Positions 24,304 to 32,739 of a stretch of DNA of 64,000 bases are shown here, piece after piece. The notes beneath the pieces were generated by a model. That model did no database searches. It was not told where the DNA came from and was given only the letters and a program-made list of their open reading frames with translations. A program made the translations under genes and the position numbers. The stretch comes from JAICLK01 sp963810525 (GTDB lineage: Bacteria; Patescibacteriota; Saccharimonadia; Saccharimonadales; UBA4665): NCBI GenBank assembly GCA_963810525.1, contig CAWENB010000003.1, forward strand, positions 186,001 through 250,000. Direction: 5' to 3'. The first letter of the stretch is position 1. Each line of letters opens with the position of its first letter.

Positions 24304-24792
24304 CTAAGCGCTAAAGCAGCGTGCTATCACTCCCAGCCGTTTGCGGGCAGCTTGCTGCAAGGTCTGCGAGAACGCAAGCAGCTCACGTGTAGCTTCAAGT
24401 TGCTGATCGCTCGCCCACGCCAGGTTCTCATCGAAAAAGGCGGCGCCGTCGGCCTTACTGATGCGCGGAAACACGTGCTTATGGGCCGTCTTGACCTGGT
24501 TCCCCCACAAACAAACACCGACCTTTCTGGCCGGACGCAGCCGCTTCATAATGTGCTCACTGGTAATATCGACGAGTTCATTCATGAGGTGGCGGCGCAG
24601 CATGGGCAAATCTTCGTACGCAACCGGCTCGCGTGTAACGACGAGCAGGTGATGCTCAACGACCGGTTTGGCATTCGGAATTACCATCAGGCCGAATTTG
24701 TTATCCACGTACAAAGCATGGGCCTTTTTCGGGTCCTGCCAGGCTGCTTGAAACGGATCATCTCCCTCGCTCTGATTTCCGGACGTCGTCAT
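24304..24792 (-). CDS. HIT-family nucleotide hydrolase/transferase
   Basis: 162 residues with the histidine-triad fold: HHLLVVTREPVAYEDL, a helix, then VGVCLWGNQVKTAHKHVFPRI. Aligned by the final 'H-V-F-P-R', the triad reads T-A-H-K-H-V-F, so the first His of HxHxH is Thr while the second and catalytic third His are kept. HIT enzymes hydrolyse nucleoside-phosphate bonds such as AMP-NH2 or diadenosine polyphosphates. The N-terminus (residues 1-25) is charged and probably flexible. The start is ATG 24790-24792; TATCGT, 8 nt upstream, is a weak -10. Confidence 0.78.
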   Translation of the reverse strand: MTTSGNQSEGDDPFQAAWQDPKKAHALYVDNKFGLMVIPNAKPVVEHHLLVVTREPVAYEDLPMLRRHLMNELVDITSEHIMKRLRPARKVGVCLWGNQVKTAHKHVFPRISKADGAAFFDENLAWASDQQLEATRELLAFSQTLQQAARKRLGVIARCFSA

Positions 24793-24841
24793 TTGAATTT
24801 ACGATAGCGTTCCGCGGCCTTCTTGTAAAGTACCGAGAACG

Positions 24842-25168
24842 TTAGACGGTTCGGCTCACCGCATAAGCGACCACCACATAAGCAGCAAAGCTCGCCGTTA
24901 GACTTGCCCAAAGCGCCGCCCGGCCGGATAGTGCCAAGAGGCACAAGATAAATACGGCGGCCGGAATCATAAACACAACGGCGGCCGTCAGATATCCCCG
25001 GTAATTCGCGGCCGGATGGTTGACCGACAAAAAGATGTACGTCAGCAGCGTCCAAAGCGGAAGCGCCACCAACAGACCGGCCCATTTCTGCCCGAGCCGT
25101 TCGGCCAGCGCAGTGGCAGCCACGACTACCGCCCCGGAAATTACAAATTGCAGTACGAGCTTATACAT
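24842..25168 (-). CDS. Four-helix membrane protein, possibly GlpM/DUF3147-like
   Basis: 108 residues with four hydrophobic helices covering nearly the whole chain (YKLVLQFVISGAVVVAATAL, AGLLVALPLWTLLTYIFL, YLTAAVVFMIPAAVFILCLL, LTASFAAYVVVAYAV). The 'LAGLL..lPl..lL..i' segment after helix 1 recalls GlpM/DUF3147 proteins, but this is tentative. The start is ATG 25166-25168 (MYKLVL); an extended frame upstream overlaps the neighbouring gene and lacks support. Confidence 0.5.
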   Translation of the reverse strand: MYKLVLQFVISGAVVVAATALAERLGQKWAGLLVALPLWTLLTYIFLSVNHPAANYRGYLTAAVVFMIPAAVFILCLLALSGRAALWASLTASFAAYVVVAYAVSRTV

Positions 25169-25173
25169 AAGTT

Positions 25174-25464
25174 TTAGCTTAGCATAGCATCCCCTATAGT
25201 CATCCACTCATCCGGGTTGACGGCCATATTGCCATCTATGAGCTGTGTCTGATGCGTATTGAGGCGTTGTACTGCGTCAGGTGCTTGAGCGCACCACCGA
25301 ATATACGCCGTACGGCCGATGACCGGGTTAATGTAACCAAACCGGATTGCCGAAGAGTAGAGGCTGCCGATGCGCGACTCGGTAACTCCCGGCGTTTCGC
25401 ACAGCAGGCGTTCGGTATCAAGCTGTAACTCTTCCGCGCGATCTTTAGTCACCGGGGCGTGCAT
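25174..25464 (-). CDS. Hypothetical helical protein
   Basis: About 96 residues, mainly amphipathic helices (TKDRAEELQLDTERLLCE, IGRTAYIRWCAQAPDAVQRL) with no membrane segment and no recognised motif. The mixed charge and two Trp suggest a small soluble regulator or binding protein. The start is ATG 25462-25464, which lies 6 nt after TGTAAT (25471-25476). A TTG five codons upstream falls inside the promoter and was rejected. It ends 5 bp before the membrane-protein gene on the same strand, so the two may be co-transcribed. Confidence 0.5.
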   Translation of the reverse strand: MHAPVTKDRAEELQLDTERLLCETPGVTESRIGSLYSSAIRFGYINPVIGRTAYIRWCAQAPDAVQRLNTHQTQLIDGNMAVNPDEWMTIGDAMLS

Positions 25465-25579
25465 ACTTACATTACACAATATTGCAACTTGAACTTAAAG
25501 AACGCGTTCCAGGCGCCACCCGTCAATGACACGACCCGAGCCTGTTCACTTGTTGACGTGTTCGCAGGTCGCGGACAAC

Positions 25580-26863
25580 CTATTCCCAGCGGAAAACGCG
25601 GAAGGCGATAATATAGATGATGACCGTCCAAACTGCCATGAGGCCGAGTTGCGGGCCGAGATCGAGGAGACTTTTGCCTTCAGTCGCGATCAAACGGGCA
25701 CCGTCGATCACCGGCGTCAGCGGCATGTAGGTGGTGACGTTTTGCAGCCACTGCGGCATCAAAAAACGCGGGAAAAACACACCGGTTAAAAACATCATCG
25801 GGAGGACGATTATGTTGCCGAGCGGGGCGACTTGCCGTTCATTCTTCGCCCAGCCGCCGAGCGACAAACCGATGCCCAGTATCTCAATAATGCCGAATGC
25901 CAGGAATAGTGCCAGCTCAATATAATTGCCGACCACTTTTAGGTGGAATACCAGGATTGCCACGATAAACATCACCGCTATCGACATGAGCCCGGTCACG
26001 GCGTTACCGAACATGTTGGCCAGAAAGTACTGCCAAACGCGCAGCGGCGTGGTGTGCAAGCGGCGCAAAATGCCCATTTTCTTTAGCTCCGGGAAGACGT
26101 TCATCGGGCCAAAAACGCCAGCCCCGAGGATGGTGAATCCGAGCAAGCCCGTAAAGGTGTAGTCAAATGTCGATAAGCTGTGTTCGTTGGTTTGCTTGGA
26201 TACCACGGTAAACGGCGTCGTGTTTTTCACGAACCGCGCATTGATACTTTGGAATTCTGCCTGGAGTACCGAGGTCAGTGTCTGAGCCGCCTCTTGATTG
26301 TTCTGAGTGTAATGTACGATCGATTGGCCGGACGGACCGCTGTACGAAAAACCGCCGAGCGCCGGCTTACTGACACCAGGCGTGGCAATCAGGGAGTTTT
26401 GGCCAAAGTCCGGCGGCAGTTCGATTGTTGCATCCAGCTCGCCGCGGCCCATTTTTTCGTTGGCCTGCTGGAAATTCGTGACCGTCTGATCTATTTTCAG
26501 CGCCTTTTGCTTCTCGGCCTGAGCAACGAACTGGTTGGCAAACGGCGTCTGCGACTCATTGATGATCGCTACATGGAACGTCGTTCCGCTATTGTGGCCG
26601 AAGATGCCGCCGAAGACAAACAGGAAAATGAGCGGGAACAAAAAGGTAAAAAACAGGGCCAGCCGGTCGCGGAATAGCCGGCGTATATTGACGATGTAAA
26701 ACACCCAGACGGTATAGAATTTGCGCTGCCAGGGCTTGAGGGGCTTTTTGTGGCGGTATGAACTTTTGCCGTCGCCGGCTTTTCGTTTCTTACTCACCTG
26801 CCGCCAGCCGATCCGCAGCACGACCAGCGCAATGATTACGTACAATAACGTGTTGCCGTTCAT
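25580..26863 (-). CDS. ABC-2 family exporter permease
   Basis: 427 residues. An unusual extra N-terminal helix (LLYVIIALVVLRIGW) and Lys/Arg-rich linker precede the standard ABC-2 unit. That unit has a first core helix (LALFFTFLFPLIFLFVFGGIFG), a large extracytoplasmic domain (about 95-225), then five helices including the conserved MNVFPELKKMGILRRLHTTP stretch and a final helix. This is the 'ABC-2 membrane 3' type used for drug, lipid or polysaccharide export. Its ATG overlaps the stop of the ATPase gene (ATGA), so the two subunits are coupled. Confidence 0.88.
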   Translation of the reverse strand: MNGNTLLYVIIALVVLRIGWRQVSKKRKAGDGKSSYRHKKPLKPWQRKFYTVWVFYIVNIRRLFRDRLALFFTFLFPLIFLFVFGGIFGHNSGTTFHVAIINESQTPFANQFVAQAEKQKALKIDQTVTNFQQANEKMGRGELDATIELPPDFGQNSLIATPGVSKPALGGFSYSGPSGQSIVHYTQNNQEAAQTLTSVLQAEFQSINARFVKNTTPFTVVSKQTNEHSLSTFDYTFTGLLGFTILGAGVFGPMNVFPELKKMGILRRLHTTPLRVWQYFLANMFGNAVTGLMSIAVMFIVAILVFHLKVVGNYIELALFLAFGIIEILGIGLSLGGWAKNERQVAPLGNIIVLPMMFLTGVFFPRFLMPQWLQNVTTYMPLTPVIDGARLIATEGKSLLDLGPQLGLMAVWTVIIYIIAFRVFRWE

Positions 26864-27618
26864 CCGCGCAACTCCTTGCCCGTTAGGTCAATGAAAACAT
26901 CTTCAAGGTCAGCCTGCTCCACATGCTGCCTCTTTCTGAAACCCTTAGCCAGAAGATCTTTGATCAGATTCTGCGGCGTATCAAGTTTGACGATCTTCCC
27001 CCGGTCCATAATCGCCACCCGGTCGCACAAAATCTCGGCTTCGTCCATATAATGCGTCGTAAGAATGACACTGATACCGCGACTTCGGACATGCTGTACC
27101 AGCTCCCACAAATTACGGCGCGCCTGCGGGTCGAGACCGGTGGTCGGTTCGTCCAGGAAGAATATTTTGGGATTGTGCACCAGTGCCGCCACGATACTGA
27201 AGCGCTGCCTCTGACCGCCCGACAGGTTCTCGACGTAGCTATCGGCCTTGTCACCGAGATTTACCTCGTCTAAGAATCTTTTAGGATTGACGCGCCCGCC
27301 ATACGCCGCGGCGAACATTTGGATGAGCTCGGTGAGCTTGGTCTTGTCCTGAAAACCCGGCGTCTGCGGCTGCACCCCGATTATGGCGCGGATCTTGTAC
27401 GGATTCTCCGCGACATCCACGCCGTCAATCATGGCTGAGCCGCCGTCGATTGTGCGCAGGGCCTCAATCATCTCAAGCGTCGTGGTCTTGCCCGCTCCGT
27501 TGGGGCCCAATATGCCGAAAATCTCGCCCTTCTCCACGCTAAAGCTAATACCATCGACGGCCTTCTTGCCCTCGTAGGACTTACTGAGGTTTTTTACTTC
27601 GAGAATGTGATTGGACAT
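26860..27618 (-). CDS. ABC transporter ATP-binding protein
   Basis: 252 residues with Walker A (GPNGAGKTT), signature (LSGGQRQRFSI), Walker B (IFFLDEPTTGLDP) and H-loop (LTTHYMDEAEIL). It is the DrrA/NodI-like class paired with ABC-2 permeases and powers the permease encoded downstream. The C-terminal tail after the H-loop is short compared with the other ATPase in this window (15788-16717). The ATG lies 8 nt after TATACT, almost leaderless. Confidence 0.93.
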   Translation of the reverse strand: MSNHILEVKNLSKSYEGKKAVDGISFSVEKGEIFGILGPNGAGKTTTLEMIEALRTIDGGSAMIDGVDVAENPYKIRAIIGVQPQTPGFQDKTKLTELIQMFAAAYGGRVNPKRFLDEVNLGDKADSYVENLSGGQRQRFSIVAALVHNPKIFFLDEPTTGLDPQARRNLWELVQHVRSRGISVILTTHYMDEAEILCDRVAIMDRGKIVKLDTPQNLIKDLLAKGFRKRQHVEQADLEDVFIDLTGKELRG

Positions 27619-27703
27619 ATTTATTCAGTATAACAAAGCGGCTCATTAGTGAAAGAACGCTCGGTTGCCCGGGCGTTCTCTTTGTTTATATGCGCTGCGC
27701 AGC

Positions 27704-27898
27704 TTACTTGCGTTTGACTGTCAGGAAACCATTGCGCGGGTTTTCATTGACTACAAAACCATCAGGCAAATCACAACCTTCCGGGCGCTGGTCCTTGCTG
27801 AAATAGTAAATGGTCTGCTTTTTACCCCCACGAAGCGTAACCTCTTTTGAATTCAGGTAATAGGTAACACCTTTTGAATTTGTGTGCTGGTATGCCAT
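27704..27898 (-). CDS. Small basic protein with TLRGG and NPRNG motifs
   Basis: 64 residues starting MAYQHTNSKGVTYYLNSK. The body has TLRGGKKQTIYYFSKD, a Pro-Glu-Gly turn, then VVNENPRNGFLTVKRK. I recall very similar short beta-rich proteins in Saccharibacteria, but I know of no function. The upstream frame (24 more codons) is the promoter and leader: TTGACA (27965-27970) and TATGTT (27941-27946), 18 bp apart, followed by a leader of about 37 nt with GAGAGGGG before the ATG. Confidence 0.6.
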   Translation of the reverse strand: MAYQHTNSKGVTYYLNSKEVTLRGGKKQTIYYFSKDQRPEGCDLPDGFVVNENPRNGFLTVKRK

Positions 27899-27940
27899 TG
27901 CTTTAAGTTCCCCTCTCTTACGATTAGTAATGGTACCCCT

Positions 27941-27970
27941 AACATACTCTGTCGGTATTTTGTTTGTCAA
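27941..27970 (-). promoter_or_regulatory. Sigma70-type promoter (TTGACA-18-TATGTT)
   Basis: A perfect -35 TTGACA is at 27965-27970, with an 18-bp spacer and -10 TATGTT at 27941-27946 on the minus strand. It drives the 64-residue basic protein gene. This is one of the few full-consensus -35 boxes in the window. Confidence 0.7.
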
Positions 27971-28055
27971 CCCAAGGGAACGATTTTAAGCAAAAGCTTG
28001 TTGTAACGCGTTAGCCTTCCGTAATTACCGGCGTGGTTTATCGAATGCTCTTGCG

Positions 28056-28096
28056 CGCAGATACCTGGTATTACTTCGGGACTCTAGTTATCTGCG
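28056..28096. repeat. 8-bp inverted repeat followed by a T run
   Basis: CGCAGATA at 28056-28063 and TATCTGCG at 28089-28096 are perfect complements 25 nt apart, followed by TTTT on the plus strand. It could be a hairpin or operator upstream of the secreted-protein gene at 28190. The remainder of 27971-28189 shows nothing else I can support. Confidence 0.4.
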
Positions 28097-28189
28097 TTTT
28101 AGCTGAAGTAAAAATCGGTTGCAAGTGACAATGCTTATGTATTACACTGAAAGCCATAAACTTAAATAAAATTTGAGGGTAGGGAATAT

Positions 28190-28900
28190 ATGGATTTTGT
28201 GAACCGTTCACAACAAGCTCGAACTGCAGCTCCTAATGGCGGCGTACATCCGGTGAGTGCAGGCGGAGTATCTAACGCTGAACCGCCGCGGCGACACGAA
28301 CGATCAAGCCGGGTGGGCGGTAGGTGGAGCAGTATAGCCAGTGTCTCATTGGCTGTTCTAGTCGCCGCATTGGTAATAGCACTGATTGTTATGTTCGCAT
28401 GGGGCGGCAACAATCCGAGTAAATACATCAACAAGAATGATTACCAGGCAGTATTCATTAATGTAAATGGTACGACCGGCGGCCAGGTATACTTCGGGCA
28501 CATTAAAGCCATAAACAACCAGTACGTTGACCTGACGAACGTGTTCTATATTCAGAACCAAGCCTCGGGTAACACTTCATCAACTTCATCGAACAACTAC
28601 ACACTGGTCAAGCTTGGTTGTGAGCTCCACGGGCCGGAAGATCAGATGATCATCAACAATAGCCAGTTGTACTTCTGGGAGAACTTGAAGCCGACCGGCC
28701 AAGTTACCCAAAAGATCAACCAGTGGTACCAGCAGAACCCGAACGGTCAGAACTGCTCACAGTCATCGGCTAACGGTAGCGCTAGCCAGTCGAGCACTAG
28801 TACGCAGGGATCCAGTGGTACGGGCACAAACGCTTCCACCGGCACTGGTACCAGCTCTGCTGCTCCGGCTATGAGCAAAAACAGCACTACCAAGCCCTAA
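28190..28900 (+). CDS. Membrane-anchored extracytoplasmic protein of unknown function
   Basis: 236 residues. There is a cytoplasmic segment of about 50 residues, one transmembrane helix (SLAVLVAALVIALIVMFAW), then a beta-rich domain (YQAVFINVNGTTGGQVYFG, VDLTNVFYIQN, YTLVKLGCELHGPEDQMI, SQLYFWENLKP). A long Ser/Thr/Gly/Gln tail of low complexity (about 185-236) follows. Two cysteines (LGC, NC) may pair. The tail suggests exposure or attachment at the surface. The start follows a purine-rich stretch (GAGGGTAGGG), and a strong terminator ends the unit 20 bp after the stop. Confidence 0.65.
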   Translation: MDFVNRSQQARTAAPNGGVHPVSAGGVSNAEPPRRHERSSRVGGRWSSIASVSLAVLVAALVIALIVMFAWGGNNPSKYINKNDYQAVFINVNGTTGGQVYFGHIKAINNQYVDLTNVFYIQNQASGNTSSTSSNNYTLVKLGCELHGPEDQMIINNSQLYFWENLKPTGQVTQKINQWYQQNPNGQNCSQSSANGSASQSSTSTQGSSGTGTNASTGTGTSSAAPAMSKNSTTKP

Positions 28901-28920
28901 CAAAAACCTAAACTACATCG

Positions 28921-28951
28921 ATACGGTCGCCGGACAGGCGGCCGTATTTTT
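28921..28951 (+). terminator. Rho-independent terminator
   Basis: The stem ATACGG-T-CGCC pairs with GGCG-G-CCGTAT across a 5-nt loop, followed by TTTTTAT. It lies 21 bp downstream of the secreted-protein gene and insulates it from the insertion sequence. The following 28952-29118 holds no gene I can support. Confidence 0.85.
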
Positions 28952-29118
28952 ATGACCACGTGACATTTCAATGTGACCCATGCATCAGTATATGGCGTTC
29001 CCGGCGGGACATTTGCCTCCGTGAAGTCACAGGCGGGTCATAAGGTCGCAAATACGCGCTGGGTGGCGCTATAACGGTGTTGGTATGGTTGCCTAGATTT
29101 TCGGCGAGCCAAAGGTGC

Positions 29119-30221
29119 GAATTCCGGCTTAATAACAAAAACTGGTTGCTGCTAGCGCTTTAAGACGGACAGATTTCTTTGTCATTGTTTTCGTTATTCT
29201 TGTAAGTACCAACTAAACAAGGAGTAACGAAGATGACTCGAAAGAGCTGTCCGTCTTGCTATTGTACCAACGTAAAGAAAAACGGTGTGAGGAACGGTCT
29301 ACAGCGCTACGTCTGTCGTACCTGCCGTCGGTCATGGAGCAGTAAAGGCCGCCCTGGCCGTAAGCGAGCTACCCTATGGCACCAGTATGCCTTTGACGGT
29401 CGTACCGTGAACAGCTTGGCTAAAGAATACCGGAAAAGTACCGGTTGCATCCGCGCTCAACTCAATGGCTACAGCCCGCCACGCATCATCCAGAAACCGC
29501 GTACCGTAGCCGTCATAATGGATGTTACCTACTTTGGGGACTGGGGCCTCCTGGTTGTTATTGACCCATATGCAGTGGCGACGCTTGGTGAGAATACGGT
29601 GCTGTATTACGCCACGGTAGACGGGACAGAACGCACCGTAGATTATGAGGTTGCAACAGATACGATTGAAGCAATGGGCTACAGTATCCTGGCGGTCACC
29701 ATTGACGGCAGACGAGGCGTACGGACTATGCTGGAGGGCAAAGGCATACCGGTCCAGCATTGCCAGTTTCACCAGCTTATGACCATCACTCAATGTCTGA
29801 CCAAGAAGCCACGACTGACGCAAAATATTGAGTTACGAGCGCTTGCCTTAACGCTCGCTCGGACAGACGAACTAACGTTTGAGGATGCACTCGCTGGTTG
29901 GTACAAGAAACATGGGGCATGGCTCAAGGAGCGTGATCCGGTCACCAAAAGATATGCCCATGAGCGTACCAGAAGAGCTTATTTTTCCTTGTGTCGCAAC
30001 CTACCATATCTGTTCACCTACCAAGCCGATTACATACAGGAAAGTGGCATACGAGTAGCCAACACAACGAGCCCATTAGACGGAAGATTCGGCGTCTGGA
30101 AAGACAAGCTCATACCCCACCGTGGAGCCTCAAAACAACGAATAATTACGATCCTCTGGAGTTTCTTCTCTAGAAAAACAGATTAGAGTAGACACCAGAA
30201 TTTGGTGTTAAGCCCGAATTC
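29119..30221 (+). mobile_element. Insertion sequence, about 1.1 kb, with imperfect terminal inverted repeats
   Basis: The left end begins GAATTCCGGCTTAATAACAA at 29119. The right end, read inward from 30221, begins GAATTCGGGCTTAACACCAA. The two match at 17 of the first 20 positions, with one transposase gene between them. Inside the right end is a hairpin (ACACCA-N5-TGGTGT, 30192-30208). I found no convincing target-site duplication, so the outer boundaries could be off by a few bases. Confidence 0.6.
29233..30186 (+). CDS. IS256-like transposase, zinc-ribbon variant
   Basis: 317 residues. A zinc ribbon (CPSCYCTNVKKNG, then YVCRTCRRSW) and a helix-turn-helix precede the DDE catalytic domain. 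First Asp: AVIMDVTYFGDWG. Second: ILAVTIDGRRGVR, followed by HCQFHQLMTITQCLTKKP, which is the IS256-type 'H-Q-F-H' block. The C-terminal glutamate helix lies before RVANTTSPLDG. It catalyses cut or copy transposition of the surrounding element. A strong Shine-Dalgarno (AAGGAGT) and a leadered start differ from the leaderless host genes. The gene is full length and could be active. Confidence 0.85.
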   Translation: MTRKSCPSCYCTNVKKNGVRNGLQRYVCRTCRRSWSSKGRPGRKRATLWHQYAFDGRTVNSLAKEYRKSTGCIRAQLNGYSPPRIIQKPRTVAVIMDVTYFGDWGLLVVIDPYAVATLGENTVLYYATVDGTERTVDYEVATDTIEAMGYSILAVTIDGRRGVRTMLEGKGIPVQHCQFHQLMTITQCLTKKPRLTQNIELRALALTLARTDELTFEDALAGWYKKHGAWLKERDPVTKRYAHERTRRAYFSLCRNLPYLFTYQADYIQESGIRVANTTSPLDGRFGVWKDKLIPHRGASKQRIITILWSFFSRKTD

Positions 30222-30346
30222 CTGAAGGCTGGGTTCGCTGGGCGTGGTCCGACAAAGATACCATCCCGGATAATTTATTCCCGGCCACTATGAATCTCAT
30301 TGCGTGCTGCCTTACGGAGCCGTGGCAGGCAGCTGAAATAGCTTCC

Positions 30347-30961
30347 TTAAGCGTGCCGTTTCAGGTCGCGTTTTATGAACCCGTCGGCCACCCAGAACGC
30401 CAGTGCCAGCAGCAGAAACAAGGCAGTCGACACCATGCTCCAGCCGGCCAGATCCGGCGACCATTTTGACGAGACAAAGTCGAATTCATAGAGATTTTTC
30501 GGCACGCTGACCGGTTTGGCGCCATGTGTCGTAACATACTGATTGATACATGCCTCCCGATAGCGTCCTGAGAAACCGGTCGGTATCAGCTGCTGGCAAT
30601 AACTCTGAGCATCGGTATACAAATGCGAATTCACCGCTTGCACCTGCTCATTCTGGGCATTTACGTAACGGTCGTAGGTATATTTGAGCTGTATTGGCGG
30701 GTGGACAGCATTCGGACCGGCGGCGAGGTCGGTATTCATGTGTGAATACACATAATCACGCAAATTTTGCAGCGCTTGTTGCACGTTGCCGTTGTTTTTG
30801 TCGGCCGTGTAGACTGCGTCCCGGAGCTTAATCATGTGCTCGTTATTGGAACGTAAGGCGAAGATGCAAATCACGCCGCTCACCAGCGCCAACATCAGGA
30901 AATACCACGGCCGAACACCGCGAATTTCCGTCCATAAATGATGCAAGCGCCGCTTGTTCAT
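30347..30961 (-). CDS. Two-helix membrane protein with external domain
   Basis: 204 residues. It has a short basic N-terminus, helix 1 (WYFLMLALVSGVICIFAL), an external domain of about 125 residues with helical repeats (VQQALQNLRDYVYSHMNTD) and two cysteines (YCQQLI, EACINQ), helix 2 (VSTALFLLLALAFWVADG) and a basic tail. Both termini are inside. I do not recognise the family. A TATAAT box lies 10 nt before the ATG on the minus strand, giving a leader of only 3-4 nt. Confidence 0.6.
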   Translation of the reverse strand: MNKRRLHHLWTEIRGVRPWYFLMLALVSGVICIFALRSNNEHMIKLRDAVYTADKNNGNVQQALQNLRDYVYSHMNTDLAAGPNAVHPPIQLKYTYDRYVNAQNEQVQAVNSHLYTDAQSYCQQLIPTGFSGRYREACINQYVTTHGAKPVSVPKNLYEFDFVSSKWSPDLAGWSMVSTALFLLLALAFWVADGFIKRDLKRHA

Positions 30962-31002
30962 GTTGCTAATGATTATAGCGGAAACCGCGCCAAAGATACG
31001 GA

Positions 31003-31749
31003 TTATCGGCCGGAGCTCATCTCCAGCTCACGCCGGGCGAGGCTGACGGTTTGACCGACAATATAGCCGCCCGACAGGCCCGGCTCGTACGGCTCCGAAC
31101 CGATGACAACGTTTACGTTCTCGCCCGCCGCCGCGAACAAGTCTCTCATACCAAGTGTCCTATCGGTCACGCCTTCCATATATACACTGTAGTTTCCGGC
31201 ACCGACAGCAACATCAAAATAACTGTGCCATCGGTTGACGAGCGGACCATCGTCGCTTGGTACGGCAAACTGACGCACGCCTGCCTCGATTGGAGCGTTA
31301 AAAGTTTCTTCCCAGGTGATATCGACAAGCCCACCTGCGCCATATCTGACGCTCTTGCCCTGCCCTTTGGGGCTGCCGACAATTATGCCGACGCCCGCAT
31401 CCATCAATTGTTGCAGGTGCGCCGTGGCCACCCGTCCGTTGAATGGATACAGCATGACCCCGTCGACGGCGCCAGCCTTGACGGCCGGCGCTAACTCCGC
31501 GACCAATGCCACACTTCCCAGACTATCTATCCGATGGTCGAGATAAACTTTGGTGCCCTCACCAGTTTGGTCTTTTATCATGCCCACGGTACGGGCAAGG
31601 CCGTATTGCATCGCCAGCGCCGCGCTAATCCTAAACCCATCGGGGCACTCACCTGGCCGAAATCCATGTAAGTAGTCCTGCAGATCCAGCGTCCCGACCG
31701 TGCCGGGAACTATCACGTTATGTCTCACCTGTTCACCCTTACCTGCCAT
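31003..31749 (-). CDS. OMP-decarboxylase-like barrel protein, first of a tandem paralog pair
   Basis: 248 residues from ATG 31747-31749, which follows GGAGGT. The chain alternates strands and helices as in a TIM barrel: VYLDHRIDSLGSVALVAELA, VDGVMLYPFNG, MDAGVGIIVG, EAGVRQFAVPSDD, YSVYMEGVTD and GYIVGQTVSLARRELE. This resembles the order in orotidine-5'-phosphate decarboxylase-like proteins, but the catalytic Asp/Lys tetrad (K-D-x-K-x-x-D) is not visible as such. The gene 115 bp upstream encodes a diverged copy with the same block order. Function unknown; nucleotide or sugar-phosphate binding is a guess. Confidence 0.5.
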   Translation of the reverse strand: MAGKGEQVRHNVIVPGTVGTLDLQDYLHGFRPGECPDGFRISAALAMQYGLARTVGMIKDQTGEGTKVYLDHRIDSLGSVALVAELAPAVKAGAVDGVMLYPFNGRVATAHLQQLMDAGVGIIVGSPKGQGKSVRYGAGGLVDITWEETFNAPIEAGVRQFAVPSDDGPLVNRWHSYFDVAVGAGNYSVYMEGVTDRTLGMRDLFAAAGENVNVVIGSEPYEPGLSGGYIVGQTVSLARRELEMSSGR

Positions 31750-31863
31750 TACGACCTCCGTTACCAAAATTAATATCACTGCATATACGATGTTCAATGA
31801 CCGGGTATCCTTTCCGCATCGAAGCCGTCGATAGTAAACCCCGCAACGCACTTCCGGCCATGC

Positions 31864-32619
31864 TTACTCCCGCCCTGTCAGTCGCGCCGAAGTCCGGTCA
31901 CGGCTGATTGCAACCACGGCATAGCCGAAGCTTAACGGCAGCGTTGCGCCTTCCTGCCGGTCAAGCTTGGTCAGCCCTGGCGGAACGATTACCTGCAGGT
32001 TTGTCGCGGTTTGCAAGGTTAGGTCAAGGTCACCTCTTCGTGGGCATGCCGCGTAAAGCGTATAACCGCCGACACCTCGAACCTCGTCGAGCCACGCACA
32101 CCACTGCCCGAGATGTCGCGTATCATCACCTGGTACCTTAAAATCACTCACCCCGAGTTCTACGGCTTCACGGAAGAATCTATCCCACGCTGCCCCGGCA
32201 CTAAGCAGCCGCGTTTCTGCAGTCATATCCGCGGCTGCCACCACTTCGACACCCTCCTGCAATAGCGCTTCCATGTAAGGTCGCGTGCCCTCATTGAGGC
32301 CCGGGTGCAATACTACTGCACTTACATCAGCATCCCTCAGGACTTGTGCGAAACGGCCTACCTGCACATCGAGATCGCCATCAATAGTATGGTCATAGAT
32401 AAAAACGCTGTCATGACGCCCAAGCTCATGGCCGTACCAGCCGACAGATTGCTCCGTGGTTACGCTCCGGTCAGCCACGAAGCCGGTTACGTCCTCGAGA
32501 TCCCCATAGCCATAGTCAGGGCCATAAGCCCAATCGGAATAGTCAGTCACGCCGCCGGGTAACTCCGGTGGCACTTGAACCACCAGCCCAAGTTGCGATT
32601 CAATCAATTTCCCTGCCAT
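31864..32619 (-). CDS. OMP-decarboxylase-like barrel protein, second of the tandem pair
   Basis: 251 residues beginning MAGK, as in its neighbour. Matching blocks appear in order: VFIYDHTIDGDLDV, VSAVVLHPGLNEG, LQEGVEVVAAADMT, VELGVSDFKVPGDD, WLDEVRGVGGYTLYAACP and GYAVVAISRD. Against the neighbour, identity is low but the spacing is the same, so an old duplication followed by divergence is likely. The start follows AAGGAATCGGT. The two genes may form one operon and perhaps one heterodimer. No known catalytic signature is complete. Confidence 0.5.
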   Translation of the reverse strand: MAGKLIESQLGLVVQVPPELPGGVTDYSDWAYGPDYGYGDLEDVTGFVADRSVTTEQSVGWYGHELGRHDSVFIYDHTIDGDLDVQVGRFAQVLRDADVSAVVLHPGLNEGTRPYMEALLQEGVEVVAAADMTAETRLLSAGAAWDRFFREAVELGVSDFKVPGDDTRHLGQWCAWLDEVRGVGGYTLYAACPRRGDLDLTLQTATNLQVIVPPGLTKLDRQEGATLPLSFGYAVVAISRDRTSARLTGRE

Positions 32620-32703
32620 ACCGATTCCTTTACTCCCGACTTCATTACATTGTTAAAACTAGTATTACATATAAATAAGCGCTTGAGCGCAAGCCCGGCC
32701 CGG

Positions 32704-32732
32704 TTGATTGTTCCCGGCCGATACAGGATACT
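32704..32732 (+). promoter_or_regulatory. Leaderless promoter of murC (TTGATT-17-GATACT)
   Basis: -35 TTGATT is at 32704-32709, with a 17-bp spacer and -10 GATACT at 32727-32732, then 7 nt to the ATG at 32740. This is the clearest example with both hexamers of the leaderless class in the window. Confidence 0.65.
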
Positions 32733-32739
32733 AAAGTAC

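Noticed and set aside
29233..30186. Target-site duplication of the insertion sequence
   Set aside because: The flanks (aaaggtgc on the left, ctgaaggc on the right) share only a few bases; no exact repeat of 8-9 bp was found.
32575..32739. 55-codon extension of murC
   Set aside because: It crosses a well-formed promoter and precedes the conserved N-terminus of the family.
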